DNA from: Roseburia sp.
GTDB lineage: Bacteria > Bacillota > Clostridia > Lachnospirales > Lachnospiraceae
NCBI GenBank assembly: GCA_017937095.1
Contig: JAGBEG010000007.1
Coordinates: forward strand, 186,001 to 250,000
Length of the DNA: 64,000 bases
Direction of reading: 5' to 3'
Below the pieces are notes generated by a model. The model did not search any database, was not told the DNA's origin, and worked only from the letters and a program-made list of their open reading frames with translations. Position 1 is the first letter of the stretch; each line of letters opens with the position of its first letter. The translations under genes were made by a program, and so were the position numbers. This document shows positions 8,519 to 18,379 of this stretch, in pieces.

Positions 8519-10302
8519 GAAATAAGTTAAAGCTGCTGATCAACCGGATACTTGGCATGAGGCTCGGCTACCGCATGGTACTGCTCTATATCATCGGAGG
8601 TCTGCTGCCGCTGACTGCCATCAGCTTTTATCTGATCCGCGGAACGAATCAGATTCTGGTGAGTCAGGCGGAGAATGCGGAAGTCTCGGAGCTTCAGACA
8701 ATCTGCGGGCAGATTCTGGAGCTTCAGAACACGATGACGACGGTATCTTCTTATTTTTACTTTGACGAAGGACTGGAATGGATTGCGAACAGCCATTATA
8801 CGGACTACCAGCAGATGGTCGATGATTACAAGAACTATACGGGCTTTAAGGATTATCAGAGCTATTATAATACGATGATTTCACGAATCAGTATTTTCCT
8901 TGAGAATGACAGCCTGCGCGGAAATGCCAATTTTGTCGTCGTGGATGATGCAATCCGGGAAACGGAATGGTATGAGCGTGTCAGCGGGGAGGGAAGCGGC
9001 GTCGTGTGGGCTTACCTGCCGCACGTTATTCCCGGCTATGACCATGCGCCTGCGCTCGCGAGAATGATTAAGACCAAGAAGGGCGGGGACGTCGGCGTGC
9101 TCGTCATTTATCTAAGACCTGAGAAGTTCGAATCAATGATCTGGGAGCGTGAGGGAAGCACATATATTCTGCTGAACGGCGGCACGGTGATCACGAGCCG
9201 TCATGAGACAGTTCCTTTTGAGGAATTGCGGCAGTATCTGCCGGAGGCGGGAAGCGGGACATATCAGGCGCGCATCCGGCTTTCCGAGGGCGAGTATGTG
9301 CTCACCTGTGAGACGGTAAAGCAGGAGGATACGAAGGATTACTTTCAGGTAGTCAGCGTCCGGGCGGTGGACGATATCCTCGCGGAGGCGAGGCGTCAGC
9401 AGATAAAGAGCTTATGGCTTTTGGGCGGCAGCATCGTGCTCGCAATGTCTCTTATCGGAGCGTTTTCGTGGTCGTTTAGCAGGCGCGTCGGGCGTTTCCG
9501 CGCGCAGATGCAGAAGGCGGCGGAGGGAAACTTTGAACTGGAGGCAAAGCTTGGCGGAAATGATGAGATCAGCCAGCTCTACGATTACTTAAGTACGATG
9601 ATCTATCGGATTCAGAGACTCTTAGCGGAGGTCTATCAGGAGAAAATCCATGCGGAGCGGCTTAAGACGAGCCAGAAGGATGCGGAGTTCAAGATGCTTA
9701 CCAGTCAGATCAATCCGCATTTCCTCTACAACACGCTGGAAACGATCCGCATGAAAGCGCGCATCAATAAGCAGTATGAGATAGAGGAACTGGTAAAGAT
9801 GCTGGGCAAAATTCTCCGCAGCAGCATTCAGGCGGGGGAGAAGGACATGACGATCCGCGAGGAGGTGGAGCTGGTCGAATATTATCTTAAGATCCAGCAG
9901 TACCGTTTCGGCGAGCGCATCCAGTATCAGATATATATGGAGGAGGGAATCGAAGAACAGAAGATTCTTCCGCTTCTGATACAGCCGATTGCGGAGAACT
10001 GCATTATCCACGGTCTGGAGGGAAGCACAAGGGTCGGGCACATTGATATCTGTGTGAAACGCTGCGCCGATGACGTGCTTGTCACGGTCACGGATGACGG
10101 CAGCGGAATCGGGGAGGAGAAGCTTGAGGGAATCCGCAGGGAGTTAAAGAGCAGCCGTACCAAAGGCGAACATATCGGTATCTGCAATGTGAACCAGCGC
10201 GTGCGCCTGCGCTATGGCGATGCCTACGGCGTTACAATCGAGAGCGTGCAGGGAGAATATACGAAGGTCGAAATAAGGCTTCCGGCACAACCGGGCGAAT
10301 AG
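8515..10302 (+). CDS. YesM-type sensor histidine kinase
   Basis: Membrane sensor kinase, 595 aa, partner of the AraC-type regulator at 14122-15684. Transmembrane helix 1 is about residues 20-41 and helix 2 about 300-321, flanking an extracellular sensing domain of about 260 residues; a HAMP linker follows. The His-kinase domain has His402 in QINPHFLYNTLE, then PLLIQPIAENCIIHG and the ATP-binding VTDDGSGIG. It overlaps the GH42 stop by 4 nt and is followed by a terminator. Kinases of this class usually sense extracellular sugar, directly or via the binding protein, and switch on the adjacent ABC and GH genes. The ligand is not known. Confidence 0.95.
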   Translation: MRNKLKLLINRILGMRLGYRMVLLYIIGGLLPLTAISFYLIRGTNQILVSQAENAEVSELQTICGQILELQNTMTTVSSYFYFDEGLEWIANSHYTDYQQMVDDYKNYTGFKDYQSYYNTMISRISIFLENDSLRGNANFVVVDDAIRETEWYERVSGEGSGVVWAYLPHVIPGYDHAPALARMIKTKKGGDVGVLVIYLRPEKFESMIWEREGSTYILLNGGTVITSRHETVPFEELRQYLPEAGSGTYQARIRLSEGEYVLTCETVKQEDTKDYFQVVSVRAVDDILAEARRQQIKSLWLLGGSIVLAMSLIGAFSWSFSRRVGRFRAQMQKAAEGNFELEAKLGGNDEISQLYDYLSTMIYRIQRLLAEVYQEKIHAERLKTSQKDAEFKMLTSQINPHFLYNTLETIRMKARINKQYEIEELVKMLGKILRSSIQAGEKDMTIREEVELVEYYLKIQQYRFGERIQYQIYMEEGIEEQKILPLLIQPIAENCIIHGLEGSTRVGHIDICVKRCADDVLVTVTDDGSGIGEEKLEGIRRELKSSRTKGEHIGICNVNQRVRLRYGDAYGVTIESVQGEYTKVEIRLPAQPGE

Positions 10303-10309
10303 GAGCATA

Positions 10310-10348
10310 AGACAGTCTGTTTTTGAAGAGAAAACAGGCTGTCTTTTT
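10310..10348 (+). terminator. intrinsic terminator after the sensor kinase
   Basis: A 13-bp stem AGACAGTCTGTTT / AAACAGGCTGTCT (one G-U pair) with a short loop and a T-run. It ends the upstream glycosidase-kinase transcript. Confidence 0.9.
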
Positions 10349-10431
10349 GTGCGCTACCTCAAAAACCAGAGAAAAAACATCTAAAAATTGGATGGGAAGT
10401 GCAAAATTTATGGTAAAAATGATGAAATTAG

Positions 10432-10465
10432 TTGGGTATCAAATTTTTCCCCTGAAATCTATAAT
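10432..10465 (+). promoter_or_regulatory. promoter of the ABC transporter operon
   Basis: A perfect TATAAT at 10460-10465 lies 26 nt before the permease start. No good -35 is present (nearest TTGGGT at 10432, spacing 22), and the upstream DNA is AT-rich. This fits a promoter that needs an activator, plausibly the YesN-type regulator encoded nearby. Confidence 0.5.
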
Positions 10466-10491
10466 ATGAGTGAAAAGAGGAGGAAAACGAT

Positions 10492-11433
10492 ATGAAGACA
10501 GAAAAGAAAAAGAAAACCAAAGCCGTCAGACAAAAATTCAGTTGGCAGTTAATGTGGAGACAAAGATACTTACTTCTGATGTCGGTGCCGTTTGTGATCT
10601 GGCTTATCATATTCAAATACATTCCGCTGTGGGGCTGGACGATGGCGTTTCAGGAGGTAAAGCCAAATTCCTTTGCACTTCCTATCTGGGAACGTAAATT
10701 TGTCGGATTTGAGAATTTCAGGAAGGCATTTACGGATCGTCTGTTCGGACAGACAATGATCAATACCATCGGGCTGAGTGTTTTGGGGATTGCGCTGGGA
10801 ACGGTGATGGCAATTTTGTTTGCGCTGATGCTCAACGAAATCTGCTTCAATCGTTTTAAGAAGGTCACGCAGACGATTTCCTATCTGCCGCATTTTGTTT
10901 CCTGGGTTGTTATCGCAAGTATCGCCAAGATGGTCTTAAATGATGGTGGTATGTTAGATACGCTGTTAGGAACGAATTTAAAGCTGATGTCAACGAACTC
11001 GCCGCTGTTCTGGGTGGTCGTCTGTTTCATCAATGTATGGAAAGAATGCGGCTGGGACGCGATCGTATATCTGTCCGCCATGGCGGGAATCGACCAGGGG
11101 CTTTACGAAGCGGCAAAAGTAGACGGTGCGAACCGCTTACAGAGAATCTGGCACATTACGTTGCCGGGAATCAAGCCGACAGTCGTGGTACTCCTGATCA
11201 TGGGAATCGGCGGAGCGTTAAACGTCGGCATGGAGCGCCAGATGCTTCTCTCAAACGGTATTGTACAGGATCACGCAATGGTACTTTCCTGGTTTGCATA
11301 TATCCGTGGTATCGGAAACAACAATTACGGACTTGGAACCGCGATCGGTATGTTCCAGTCGCTGGTTGGAATCGCGCTGTTATTTATCGCCAACAAGATA
11401 GCCGGATGGCTTGGCGAGAGCAGATTGGTGTAA
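10492..11433 (+). CDS. CUT1 ABC sugar transporter permease (LplB/YtcP-like)
   Basis: Inner-membrane subunit of an oligosaccharide importer, 313 aa. AAGAGGAGG precedes ATG 10492. The basic N-terminus is followed by about six hydrophobic helices and the EAA loop EAAKVDGANRLQRIWHITLP, which contacts the ATPase. The conserved region IPLWGWTMAFQ near the first helix is typical of the LplB-type branch that usually accompanies YesM/YesN regulators. First gene of a three-gene operon with the second permease and the binding lipoprotein. No ATP-binding subunit is encoded here, so a multitask MsmX-like ATPase elsewhere is expected. Confidence 0.95.
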   Translation: MKTEKKKKTKAVRQKFSWQLMWRQRYLLLMSVPFVIWLIIFKYIPLWGWTMAFQEVKPNSFALPIWERKFVGFENFRKAFTDRLFGQTMINTIGLSVLGIALGTVMAILFALMLNEICFNRFKKVTQTISYLPHFVSWVVIASIAKMVLNDGGMLDTLLGTNLKLMSTNSPLFWVVVCFINVWKECGWDAIVYLSAMAGIDQGLYEAAKVDGANRLQRIWHITLPGIKPTVVVLLIMGIGGALNVGMERQMLLSNGIVQDHAMVLSWFAYIRGIGNNNYGLGTAIGMFQSLVGIALLFIANKIAGWLGESRLV

Positions 11434-11446
11434 GGAGGAGTGGCGC

Positions 11447-12331
11447 ATGGCTGGAAAACATACAAGAATAAAAAGTAAAGATAATATCCTGGATTACATA
11501 TTATTTGTGATATTTATCGGAATCATTATTCTGACGCTGTATCCGTTCTTAAACGTGCTTGCAATTTCATTTAATGATCCGATTGATACGATGAGAAATA
11601 TCAATTTCATTTTCCCGAGAAAATTTACACTGAGCAATTACATTTATGTATTTACGGAAAATGATCTCATCAGACCGTTTACAATGTCGCTAGTGAGAAC
11701 CGTCGTCGGAACGCTTGTCGGAGTGCTCGCTACGGCGATGGTGGCATATGTGCTCAGCAGAAGAGATTTCTATTTCAATAAGCTGTTCACGGTGCTGTTT
11801 GTCATTACAATGTATGTCAGCGGCGGGCTGGTTCCGGAATATCTGCTGTTGACAAGAACTTTAAAGCTGGGTAATAATTTCCTGGTGTATATCTTACCGG
11901 GGCTGATCTGGGTATATAATATCATCCTGATGCGTTCGTTCATCGATGGTCTGCCAATCGCCCTGCAGGAAGCAGCCAGAATTGACGGGGCAAACGATTT
12001 TACCATATGGGCGAGAATCGTGCTGCCGCTCTGTAAGCCGGTGCTCGCGACCGTCGCGCTCTTCGTAGCCGTCGGTCAGTGGAATTCCTTTATGGATACC
12101 TACCTGTATGCGAGGGATCTGCCGACTTTGCAGTATGTACTATATGAAATCATGGAAAAGGCGACGATCAAGGTGGACCCGCATGCCGCGGAACAGATGA
12201 AGAACGCGGTGTCTCCGCTGTCCGTGCGAATGGCAATTACCATTATTGCAACCGTGCCTATTCTGATTGTGTATCCGTTCCTGCAGCGCTACTTTGTAGG
12301 TGGTATGACGATCGGTGCAGTCAAAGACTGA
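11447..12331 (+). CDS. CUT1 ABC sugar transporter permease (YtcP/AraQ-like)
   Basis: Second membrane subunit, 294 aa. ATG 11447 is chosen because AAGGAGG sits at 11432-11438, overlapping the stop of the preceding permease; an upstream in-frame start would overlap that gene. Six predicted membrane helices and the EAA motif EAARIDGANDFTIWARIVLP. It pairs with the 10492 permease to form the transmembrane channel. The gap to the binding-protein gene is 47 nt with its own GGAGG-type site. Confidence 0.95.
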   Translation: MAGKHTRIKSKDNILDYILFVIFIGIIILTLYPFLNVLAISFNDPIDTMRNINFIFPRKFTLSNYIYVFTENDLIRPFTMSLVRTVVGTLVGVLATAMVAYVLSRRDFYFNKLFTVLFVITMYVSGGLVPEYLLLTRTLKLGNNFLVYILPGLIWVYNIILMRSFIDGLPIALQEAARIDGANDFTIWARIVLPLCKPVLATVALFVAVGQWNSFMDTYLYARDLPTLQYVLYEIMEKATIKVDPHAAEQMKNAVSPLSVRMAITIIATVPILIVYPFLQRYFVGGMTIGAVKD

Positions 12332-12378
12332 TAACTGATAGATTATGACTCATTTCATAAGAGAGGAGAAGAAAGATT

Positions 12379-14070
12379 ATGAAACGAAGAAAATTATGTG
12401 CATTGATGCTTGTGGCATCTATGGCGGCGGGGATTCTCGGCGGCTGCGGTGATGGTGACGCGCAGACGACGGCAGGAAATGAAGGGGGAACGGAAGTTCC
12501 GGCGGAAGGGTCTTCGGCATCCGGTGATGTGGTGGAGCTGACCTTCTACAACGCAGACGGACAGGAAGATCCTTGGACAGATCCGGTCGCTTTGGCGCTG
12601 ACTGAGGCTACCGGTGTAAAGCTTAAGACGGAATATCCGGTATCATCGGATGACCAGAAGGTCGCGCTTATGATCGCCGAGCAGAACTACCCGGATATGA
12701 TCTACGCGAAGGGGGATGCGGGAGCACTGATCGATGCGGGAGCATTGATCGATATGTCTGACCTGATCGATGAGTACGGACCGAACATCAAGAAGCTGTA
12801 CGGTGACGAGTACGAGAAGCTCAGATATTCCGCAGACGATCCGTCAATCTATCAGTTATCGTCTTACGCAGTGGGCGGCGAGGTGTATAAAACTTCGGGA
12901 ACTGCACAGCTTCAGTGGGATGTGTTAAAGGAGAACAATTATGAATATCCAAAGACGCTTGATGAATTAGAGACAATGTTAAAGGATTATATCGCTGCGC
13001 ATCCTACCACAGAGGACGGTCTTGATACCATCGGATTTACACTTTCCGCGTCTGACTGGCACTGGATGATTACCGTGGGCAACCCGGCAGGCTTTATCGC
13101 AGACGGTGCGCCTGATAACGGGCAGTGGCTTGTGGACGAGAACAACACAGCAATGTATAAGTTCCGCTCCGAGAAAGAGAGAGAGTATTTCCGCTGGATG
13201 TGCCGGATGTATAATGAGGGAATCCTTGATCCGGAGTTTGCGACACAGACACATGAGGACTATATCGCAAAGATTGCTTCCGGACGCGTGCTTGCGCTGT
13301 TTGATACCGACTGGGATTACGCGGATGGTGAGAAGGTATTGAAGGCGGACGGCAAATACGGTAAGACCTACGCACCGCTGCCGCTTACGATGGACGCAGA
13401 TACAAAGGCGCCGTCTCTGATGTATCAGGGACTTACCACAGGCTACGGTATCGGAATTACCACTTCCTGCGAAGATCCGGTTGCAGCAATCAAATATCTT
13501 GATTATATCTGCTCTGATGAAGGTCAGGTATTGGTACAGTGGGGTATTGAGGATGTGAACTACTTCATCGACGATGAGGGGCATCGTTACCGCACTGAGG
13601 AAGAAGTAAAGTATGCGACAGAGGATAAGGATTACTCCAAGAAGACAGGCGTAGGATTCCACAATTATCCGTTCCCGTATTACGGCGACGGTACGGTGGA
13701 TGCGACCGGAAGCACTTATACGACCAAGAGCAGAGAGAGCGTTAAGGCTGACTACGATGAAGAGCAGAACGCAGCATGCGACGCATGGGGCGTGGAGCTG
13801 CTGGTAGATATCTTCCCGCAGGCAGATGAATTTGAGACGCCGGATTTCTCTCCGATCTGGGCATATGCAAAGCCGACCGAGTTCGACGAGATCGCAAACC
13901 AGCTTGACGAGATCGCATGGTCTTCACTGATCAGTTGCATTATCGGACCGGAGGAGGACTTCGACGCTTCCTACGACAAGATGATCGCTGACCTCGAGGG
14001 TGCAGGCATGGCGGATGCAGAGCAGATGCTGACGGATATCATTGCAGAGAAGGTCGGAGGCGCACAGTAG
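12379..14070 (+). CDS. extracellular solute-binding lipoprotein of the CUT1 importer
   Basis: Sugar-binding receptor, 563 aa, anchored outside the membrane. A lipoprotein signal ends with the lipobox LGGC (Cys23), followed by a Gly/Thr/Glu-rich linker to about residue 50. The mature part has the two-lobed family 1 binding-protein pattern; the size of about 560 aa matches receptors of LplA type that take complex oligosaccharides. Many aromatic residues (for example ASDWHWMITVGNPAGF) could stack with sugar rings. Third gene of the transporter operon, closed by a bidirectional terminator. The substrate is inferred from the enzymes, not read from the protein. Confidence 0.93.
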   Translation: MKRRKLCALMLVASMAAGILGGCGDGDAQTTAGNEGGTEVPAEGSSASGDVVELTFYNADGQEDPWTDPVALALTEATGVKLKTEYPVSSDDQKVALMIAEQNYPDMIYAKGDAGALIDAGALIDMSDLIDEYGPNIKKLYGDEYEKLRYSADDPSIYQLSSYAVGGEVYKTSGTAQLQWDVLKENNYEYPKTLDELETMLKDYIAAHPTTEDGLDTIGFTLSASDWHWMITVGNPAGFIADGAPDNGQWLVDENNTAMYKFRSEKEREYFRWMCRMYNEGILDPEFATQTHEDYIAKIASGRVLALFDTDWDYADGEKVLKADGKYGKTYAPLPLTMDADTKAPSLMYQGLTTGYGIGITTSCEDPVAAIKYLDYICSDEGQVLVQWGIEDVNYFIDDEGHRYRTEEEVKYATEDKDYSKKTGVGFHNYPFPYYGDGTVDATGSTYTTKSRESVKADYDEEQNAACDAWGVELLVDIFPQADEFETPDFSPIWAYAKPTEFDEIANQLDEIAWSSLISCIIGPEEDFDASYDKMIADLEGAGMADAEQMLTDIIAEKVGGAQ

Positions 14071-14109
14071 GCTGATAGAATCTTCATATAGAAAACCAGA
14101 CCCTTATAC

Positions 14110-14142
14110 AAAAATGAGGCATCATTCCGATGCCTCATTTTT
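14110..14142. terminator. bidirectional terminator between convergent genes, overlapping the regulator 3' end
   Basis: Stem AAAATGAGGCATC / GATGCCTCATTTT with a short loop and A/T runs on both sides. It terminates the + strand transporter operon. Its right half also encodes the last codons and stop (complement of 14122-14124) of the regulator on the - strand. Confidence 0.9.
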
Positions 14143-15684
14143 GGCTGTCTTGCGGAACTCCGCGGGAGTCTGCCCGACATATTTCTTGAATTTGATATGG
14201 AAATAATCAACGTTCCGGTAGCCGACCTTCTCGGCAATCTCGTACACTTTTATGGGTTCTTCCAACAGCAGCTTCTTGGAGTGTTCGATGCGTACATGGT
14301 CGAGGTAGGAATTGAAGTTCTCGCCCACCTTTTTGCTGAAAATCTTGCCGAGGTAAGAACTGTTGTAGCCAAAGAGCGGAGCAATGCTCTCAAGCGTGAT
14401 GCTCCGGGCATAATTGTGGTCTATGTAATACAAAATATCGTCAATGACGCTCTCGCGTGAGGAATGACCGATGGAAAAGAGAATCCGCTCAAACTGCTCC
14501 GTCAGAAACAGGATAATCTCATAGAGATAAAATTTCTCGGAAATCGTGCGGATGATCTCGGCGTTGGTCGGGAACGGAATATTGCTGCCGGAGTAATGCC
14601 GGCTGATGCGTTCCTTGAGCTGCAGGTACAGATCCGCGAAAAAGAGCCTGATCGTATCAATGGAATCCGATGAAAGATAGAGCTTCCCCAGAAGCTCTTC
14701 CAACAATTCCGCAGTCCGGCTGTGGCTGAATGCGGAGAGCGCATCGAAAAGCTTTGCGGTATATTCCTCTAAAAACCCGCGTGTGATAACGGGTACGCAG
14801 CTTTCAAGCCGGGGCAGGCTTTCGTAGCCAATGGTGTGCTGTCCCTGCTCGCAGAAAAATCGCCTGTCGATCAAACGGCATGCATCGGAGTAGGAATCCG
14901 GGATGGACGCAAGGGAAGAAACAGGGCGTCCGTATGCGAGGAACAGCGAATCGAGAGGAGAGTCCTTCTGCGGTCGATATTCTCTTTCGTACCGCTCTAA
15001 GAAATCGTTGAACTTCTGAATGGCGAAGCTGCCCTTGAGGAGAAAGACTTCCCGGGAGTCTGCGGTAATATTGTCAAAGGAGTTGTGATCCTGATTCGTC
15101 ACGCGCAGCAGATCCGAAAAGCGATAGGAGACGTCGCTTTCCCCGCGGCTGTATTTCTCGCAGACAATGACCTGATAGATATCGGCGTCCAGGTGAAGCT
15201 CCTCACTGTCAAGACGGGAAAAGTCGGCAGTGCCCAGAAGAATGTCATGTATGATCGTATCGTATGCTTTCCGGCGGTAATGCTCCGAGGAGTCGCGCGC
15301 CGCCTGGTCAGAGTCAAGCTGGCTGCGCACCTCTGTCACAATTTCCAGAAGCTCGTCTTCATCGATCGGCTTCGTGAGATAGGATAGAACGCCGTAGCGT
15401 ATGGCTTCTCTGGCATAGTTGAAATCCGAATATCCGCTTAAGATTACGACCTTTCCGTGAAAGCCGGATTCTCTGGCGAGCCGGACGACCTCGAGTCCGC
15501 TCATCCCCGGCATGCGGATATCGAGAAGAACGATATCCGGCTTTTCTGATAAAATAAGCGATAAAGCCTCGTCGCCGTTTGAGGCTTCCCCTGCGATAGA
15601 AAAGCCCTCGGCTTCCCAGTCAAGCAGGCATTTAAGCCCTTCCCGGATAATCGCTTCGTCGTCTGCGATGATTAATTTGTACAT
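14122..15684 (-). CDS. YesN-type response regulator with AraC DNA-binding domain
   Basis: Transcription activator, 520 aa, partner of the kinase at 8515-10302. Residues 1-120 are a receiver domain with acidic DDE (8-10), phospho-acceptor Asp55 in IVLLDIRMPGMSG and the switch Lys in YLTKPID. A central region of about 280 residues of unclear fold follows. The last 100 residues are an AraC/XylS double helix-turn-helix (ITLESIAPLFGYNSSYLGKIF ending KKYVGQTPAEFRK). Encoded opposite to all neighbours, between the transporter operon and GH31. It has its own consensus promoter (15714-15742), so it is probably always present and controlled by phosphorylation. Likely targets are the promoters before 10492 and 15898. 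Confidence 0.95.
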   Translation of the reverse strand: MYKLIIADDEAIIREGLKCLLDWEAEGFSIAGEASNGDEALSLILSEKPDIVLLDIRMPGMSGLEVVRLARESGFHGKVVILSGYSDFNYAREAIRYGVLSYLTKPIDEDELLEIVTEVRSQLDSDQAARDSSEHYRRKAYDTIIHDILLGTADFSRLDSEELHLDADIYQVIVCEKYSRGESDVSYRFSDLLRVTNQDHNSFDNITADSREVFLLKGSFAIQKFNDFLERYEREYRPQKDSPLDSLFLAYGRPVSSLASIPDSYSDACRLIDRRFFCEQGQHTIGYESLPRLESCVPVITRGFLEEYTAKLFDALSAFSHSRTAELLEELLGKLYLSSDSIDTIRLFFADLYLQLKERISRHYSGSNIPFPTNAEIIRTISEKFYLYEIILFLTEQFERILFSIGHSSRESVIDDILYYIDHNYARSITLESIAPLFGYNSSYLGKIFSKKVGENFNSYLDHVRIEHSKKLLLEEPIKVYEIAEKVGYRNVDYFHIKFKKYVGQTPAEFRKTAKNEASE

Positions 15685-15713
15685 AATATTTTCCCCCCTG
15701 TCGACATATGAAA

Positions 15714-15742
15714 ATTATATAATCAGGCGAAGCCTTTGTCAA
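15714..15742 (-). promoter_or_regulatory. consensus sigma-A promoter of the YesN-type regulator
   Basis: On the - strand TTGACA (complement of 15737-15742) and TATAAT (complement of 15714-15719) are separated by exactly 17 bp, 30 nt upstream of the start codon. A run of Gs at about 15692-15698 (complement) supplies the ribosome binding site. Confidence 0.85.
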
Positions 15743-15897
15743 ATTTCATGCGTGATTTATATGCAATTTCTGCGGTAGTTTTTATAAGAAAAATAAGGTA
15801 GGATGGGTATGTAGAAAGATGAAAATGAAAAAGGGAAATCCGTTTTTTTTACAGAGGAGAACGGACCAAAAATCTATTGTATAAGGAGAGAATCACG

Positions 15898-18249
15898 ATG
15901 AAATTCAGTAATGGATGTTGGTTACAGAAGGAGGACTGTGCATGCTTTTCACCGGCGCAGGTATATTTTTCCAGAATACAGGACGATAAGGTGACGATCT
16001 GTGCGCCTACGAGCAGGATCAATCACAGAGGAGACACGCTTGGGGGCATCAATCTGACGATTGAAATCAGCGCTCCTTACCCGGAGGTGCTGCGCGTGCA
16101 GACCTTTCACCATAGGGGACTTCTGGAGCGCACGCCGCAGTTCGAACTGAGCGCTCCGGTAAGCGGCAGGCTTGTTGCGGAGGAGACGGATACGCTTCTG
16201 ATCGTAAGGAGCGGCAGACTCTGGATAGAGATTGAGAAGGAGAGCGGAGCATTCCGCTTTATGCGCAGCAATGCGAAGCAGGAGCCGGAGAAGATTACGG
16301 CAAGCAGCTGGCGCGATCTTGCGTATATGAAGACGGACTGGAAAGGCTTTGCCTACGACAGAGGACCGGAGGACGCCTATATGAGAGAGCAGCTTTCCCT
16401 GTCTGTCGGAGAGCTGATCTATGGTCTTGGCGAGCGCTTTTCTGCGTTTGTAAAGAACGGGCAGAGCGTGGATATCTGGAACGAGGACGGCGGCACCTCC
16501 ACGGAGCAGTCCTATAAGAATATTCCGTTCTACATTTCCAATAAGGGCTACGGCGTGTTCGTAAATCACCCGGAGAAGGTCTCCTTCGAGGTCGCGACGG
16601 AGATGGTGACGAAGGTGGAATTTTCCGTGCCGGGTGAGAAGCTGGATTACTTTTTCATCAACGGACCTACGATGAAGGAAGTGCTGATGCGCTACACGGA
16701 TATCACGGGAAAACCGTCGCTTCCGGCGCCGTGGACGTTTGGCCTGTGGCTGTCTACCTCTTTTACGACGAACTATGATGAGGAGACGGTCAACAGCTTT
16801 GTGGACGGAATGCTGGAGCGGAAGATTCCGCTGTCGGTCTTTCATTTTGACTGTTTCTGGATGAAGGATTTTAACTGGTGCGATTTTACATGGGATTCGC
16901 GCGTATTTCCGGACCCGGAAGGGATGATCCGCCGTCTGAAGGAGAAGGGACTCAAAATCTGTGTCTGGATCAACAGCTATGTAGGGCAGGAGTCGTCCAT
17001 GTTTGCCGAGGGCGTAGAGGGCGGATATTTCTTAAAGCGCGCAAACGGCGACGTGTGGCAGTGGGATATGTGGCAGCCGGGACTTGCGATTGTGGATTTC
17101 ACAAATCCGGCGGCGTGCGAATGGTATGCGAAGAAGTTAGAGGCGCTTCTTGATATGGGTGTGGACTGCTTTAAGACGGATTTCGGCGAACGCATTCCGA
17201 CGGACTGTGTCTACTATGACGGTTCCGATCCGGTGAAGATGCACAATTACTATACGTATCTGTACAATAAGACCGTGTACGGGGTGATTAAGAAAAAGAA
17301 AGGCGAGAAAGAGGCGATTCTTTTCGCGCGCTCCGCGACGGCAGGCGGACAGAAATTCCCGGTACACTGGGGCGGCGACTGCTGGTCTGACTATGAGTCG
17401 ATGGAGGAGAGCCTGCGCGGCGGACTTTCACTGACAAGTTCCGGTTTTGGCTTCTGGAGCCATGACATCGGGGGATTTGAGAGCACCTCGACGTCGGACG
17501 TCTATAAGAGATGGTGCGCGTTCGGACTTTTGTCGACGCATTCAAGACTGCACGGTTCGACCTCTTACCGCGTGCCCTGGGCGTACGATGAGGAGGCGGT
17601 CGATGTGGTGCGCTATTTTGCCAATTTAAAGGCGAGACTGATGCCTTATCTCTACCGCAACGCGGTCGAGACGTCAATGACCGGAGTGCCGATGATGCGC
17701 AGCATGGTGCTTGAATTTACCGGGGATAAGAACTGTGCTTACCTTGCAAATCAGTATATGCTCGGCGATTCCCTGCTGGTTGCACCGATCTTCAACGAAG
17801 ACGGAATGGCGGAGTACTATCTGCCGGAAGGCCGCTGGACGTCCGTAATCAGTGGAGAGGAGAAGGAGGGCGGCCGCTGGTACCGTGAGAAGCACGGCTA
17901 CTTAAGCATTCCGCTGTACGCAAGAGAGGGCAGCATCCTTGCGATGGGAGCGCATGACGACAATGCGGTCTATGATTATGCCGCCGGCGCGACGCTTCGG
18001 GTATATGCGCTTGCGGATGGCAGGGAGGCGCAGACAGTCATCTATAATGCGGACAATGAGAAAGCAGTGACGGCATCGGTGAAGAGAACCGGAAATCGTT
18101 ACGAGGCGGCAATATCAGGGGGTACAGACATAAAGGTTATGCTTGTTCACACAGGCGAGCCGAAGACGGCGGACTGCGCGTATGAGATGGACGGTGACAG
18201 CGTGGTTGTCAGCGTGCCGCAGAGCGGACAGTTCGTGCTCGAATTTTAA
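15898..18249 (+). CDS. alpha-xylosidase, GH31 (YicI type)
   Basis: Removes alpha-xylosyl units from the non-reducing end of xyloglucan oligosaccharides; 783 aa, no signal peptide. ATG 15898 has AAGGAGA upstream. The order is N-terminal beta-sandwich, (beta/alpha)8 barrel, C-terminal beta domains. Nucleophile is Asp428 in FKTDFGE, a motif typical of YicI-like alpha-xylosidases rather than alpha-glucosidases; acid/base is Asp494 in WGGDCWSDYESM. FHFDCFWMKDFNWCDF also matches that subgroup. It sits divergently from the regulator and heads a unit with GH3. This gene is the strongest pointer to xyloglucan as the substrate of the locus. Confidence 0.93.
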   Translation: MKFSNGCWLQKEDCACFSPAQVYFSRIQDDKVTICAPTSRINHRGDTLGGINLTIEISAPYPEVLRVQTFHHRGLLERTPQFELSAPVSGRLVAEETDTLLIVRSGRLWIEIEKESGAFRFMRSNAKQEPEKITASSWRDLAYMKTDWKGFAYDRGPEDAYMREQLSLSVGELIYGLGERFSAFVKNGQSVDIWNEDGGTSTEQSYKNIPFYISNKGYGVFVNHPEKVSFEVATEMVTKVEFSVPGEKLDYFFINGPTMKEVLMRYTDITGKPSLPAPWTFGLWLSTSFTTNYDEETVNSFVDGMLERKIPLSVFHFDCFWMKDFNWCDFTWDSRVFPDPEGMIRRLKEKGLKICVWINSYVGQESSMFAEGVEGGYFLKRANGDVWQWDMWQPGLAIVDFTNPAACEWYAKKLEALLDMGVDCFKTDFGERIPTDCVYYDGSDPVKMHNYYTYLYNKTVYGVIKKKKGEKEAILFARSATAGGQKFPVHWGGDCWSDYESMEESLRGGLSLTSSGFGFWSHDIGGFESTSTSDVYKRWCAFGLLSTHSRLHGSTSYRVPWAYDEEAVDVVRYFANLKARLMPYLYRNAVETSMTGVPMMRSMVLEFTGDKNCAYLANQYMLGDSLLVAPIFNEDGMAEYYLPEGRWTSVISGEEKEGGRWYREKHGYLSIPLYAREGSILAMGAHDDNAVYDYAAGATLRVYALADGREAQTVIYNADNEKAVTASVKRTGNRYEAAISGGTDIKVMLVHTGEPKTADCAYEMDGDSVVVSVPQSGQFVLEF

Positions 18250-18379
18250 AAAGTCAGGGCAAATGCGACAGCTCTTGGCGCAGAGGCGTGAAATAGTGAG
18301 AGATATATGAAATAGGATGACGGGAATGGAAACAGATGTGCGTCAATAGTAGTATGGAAGGGAGAGAAAATAACAGCGT

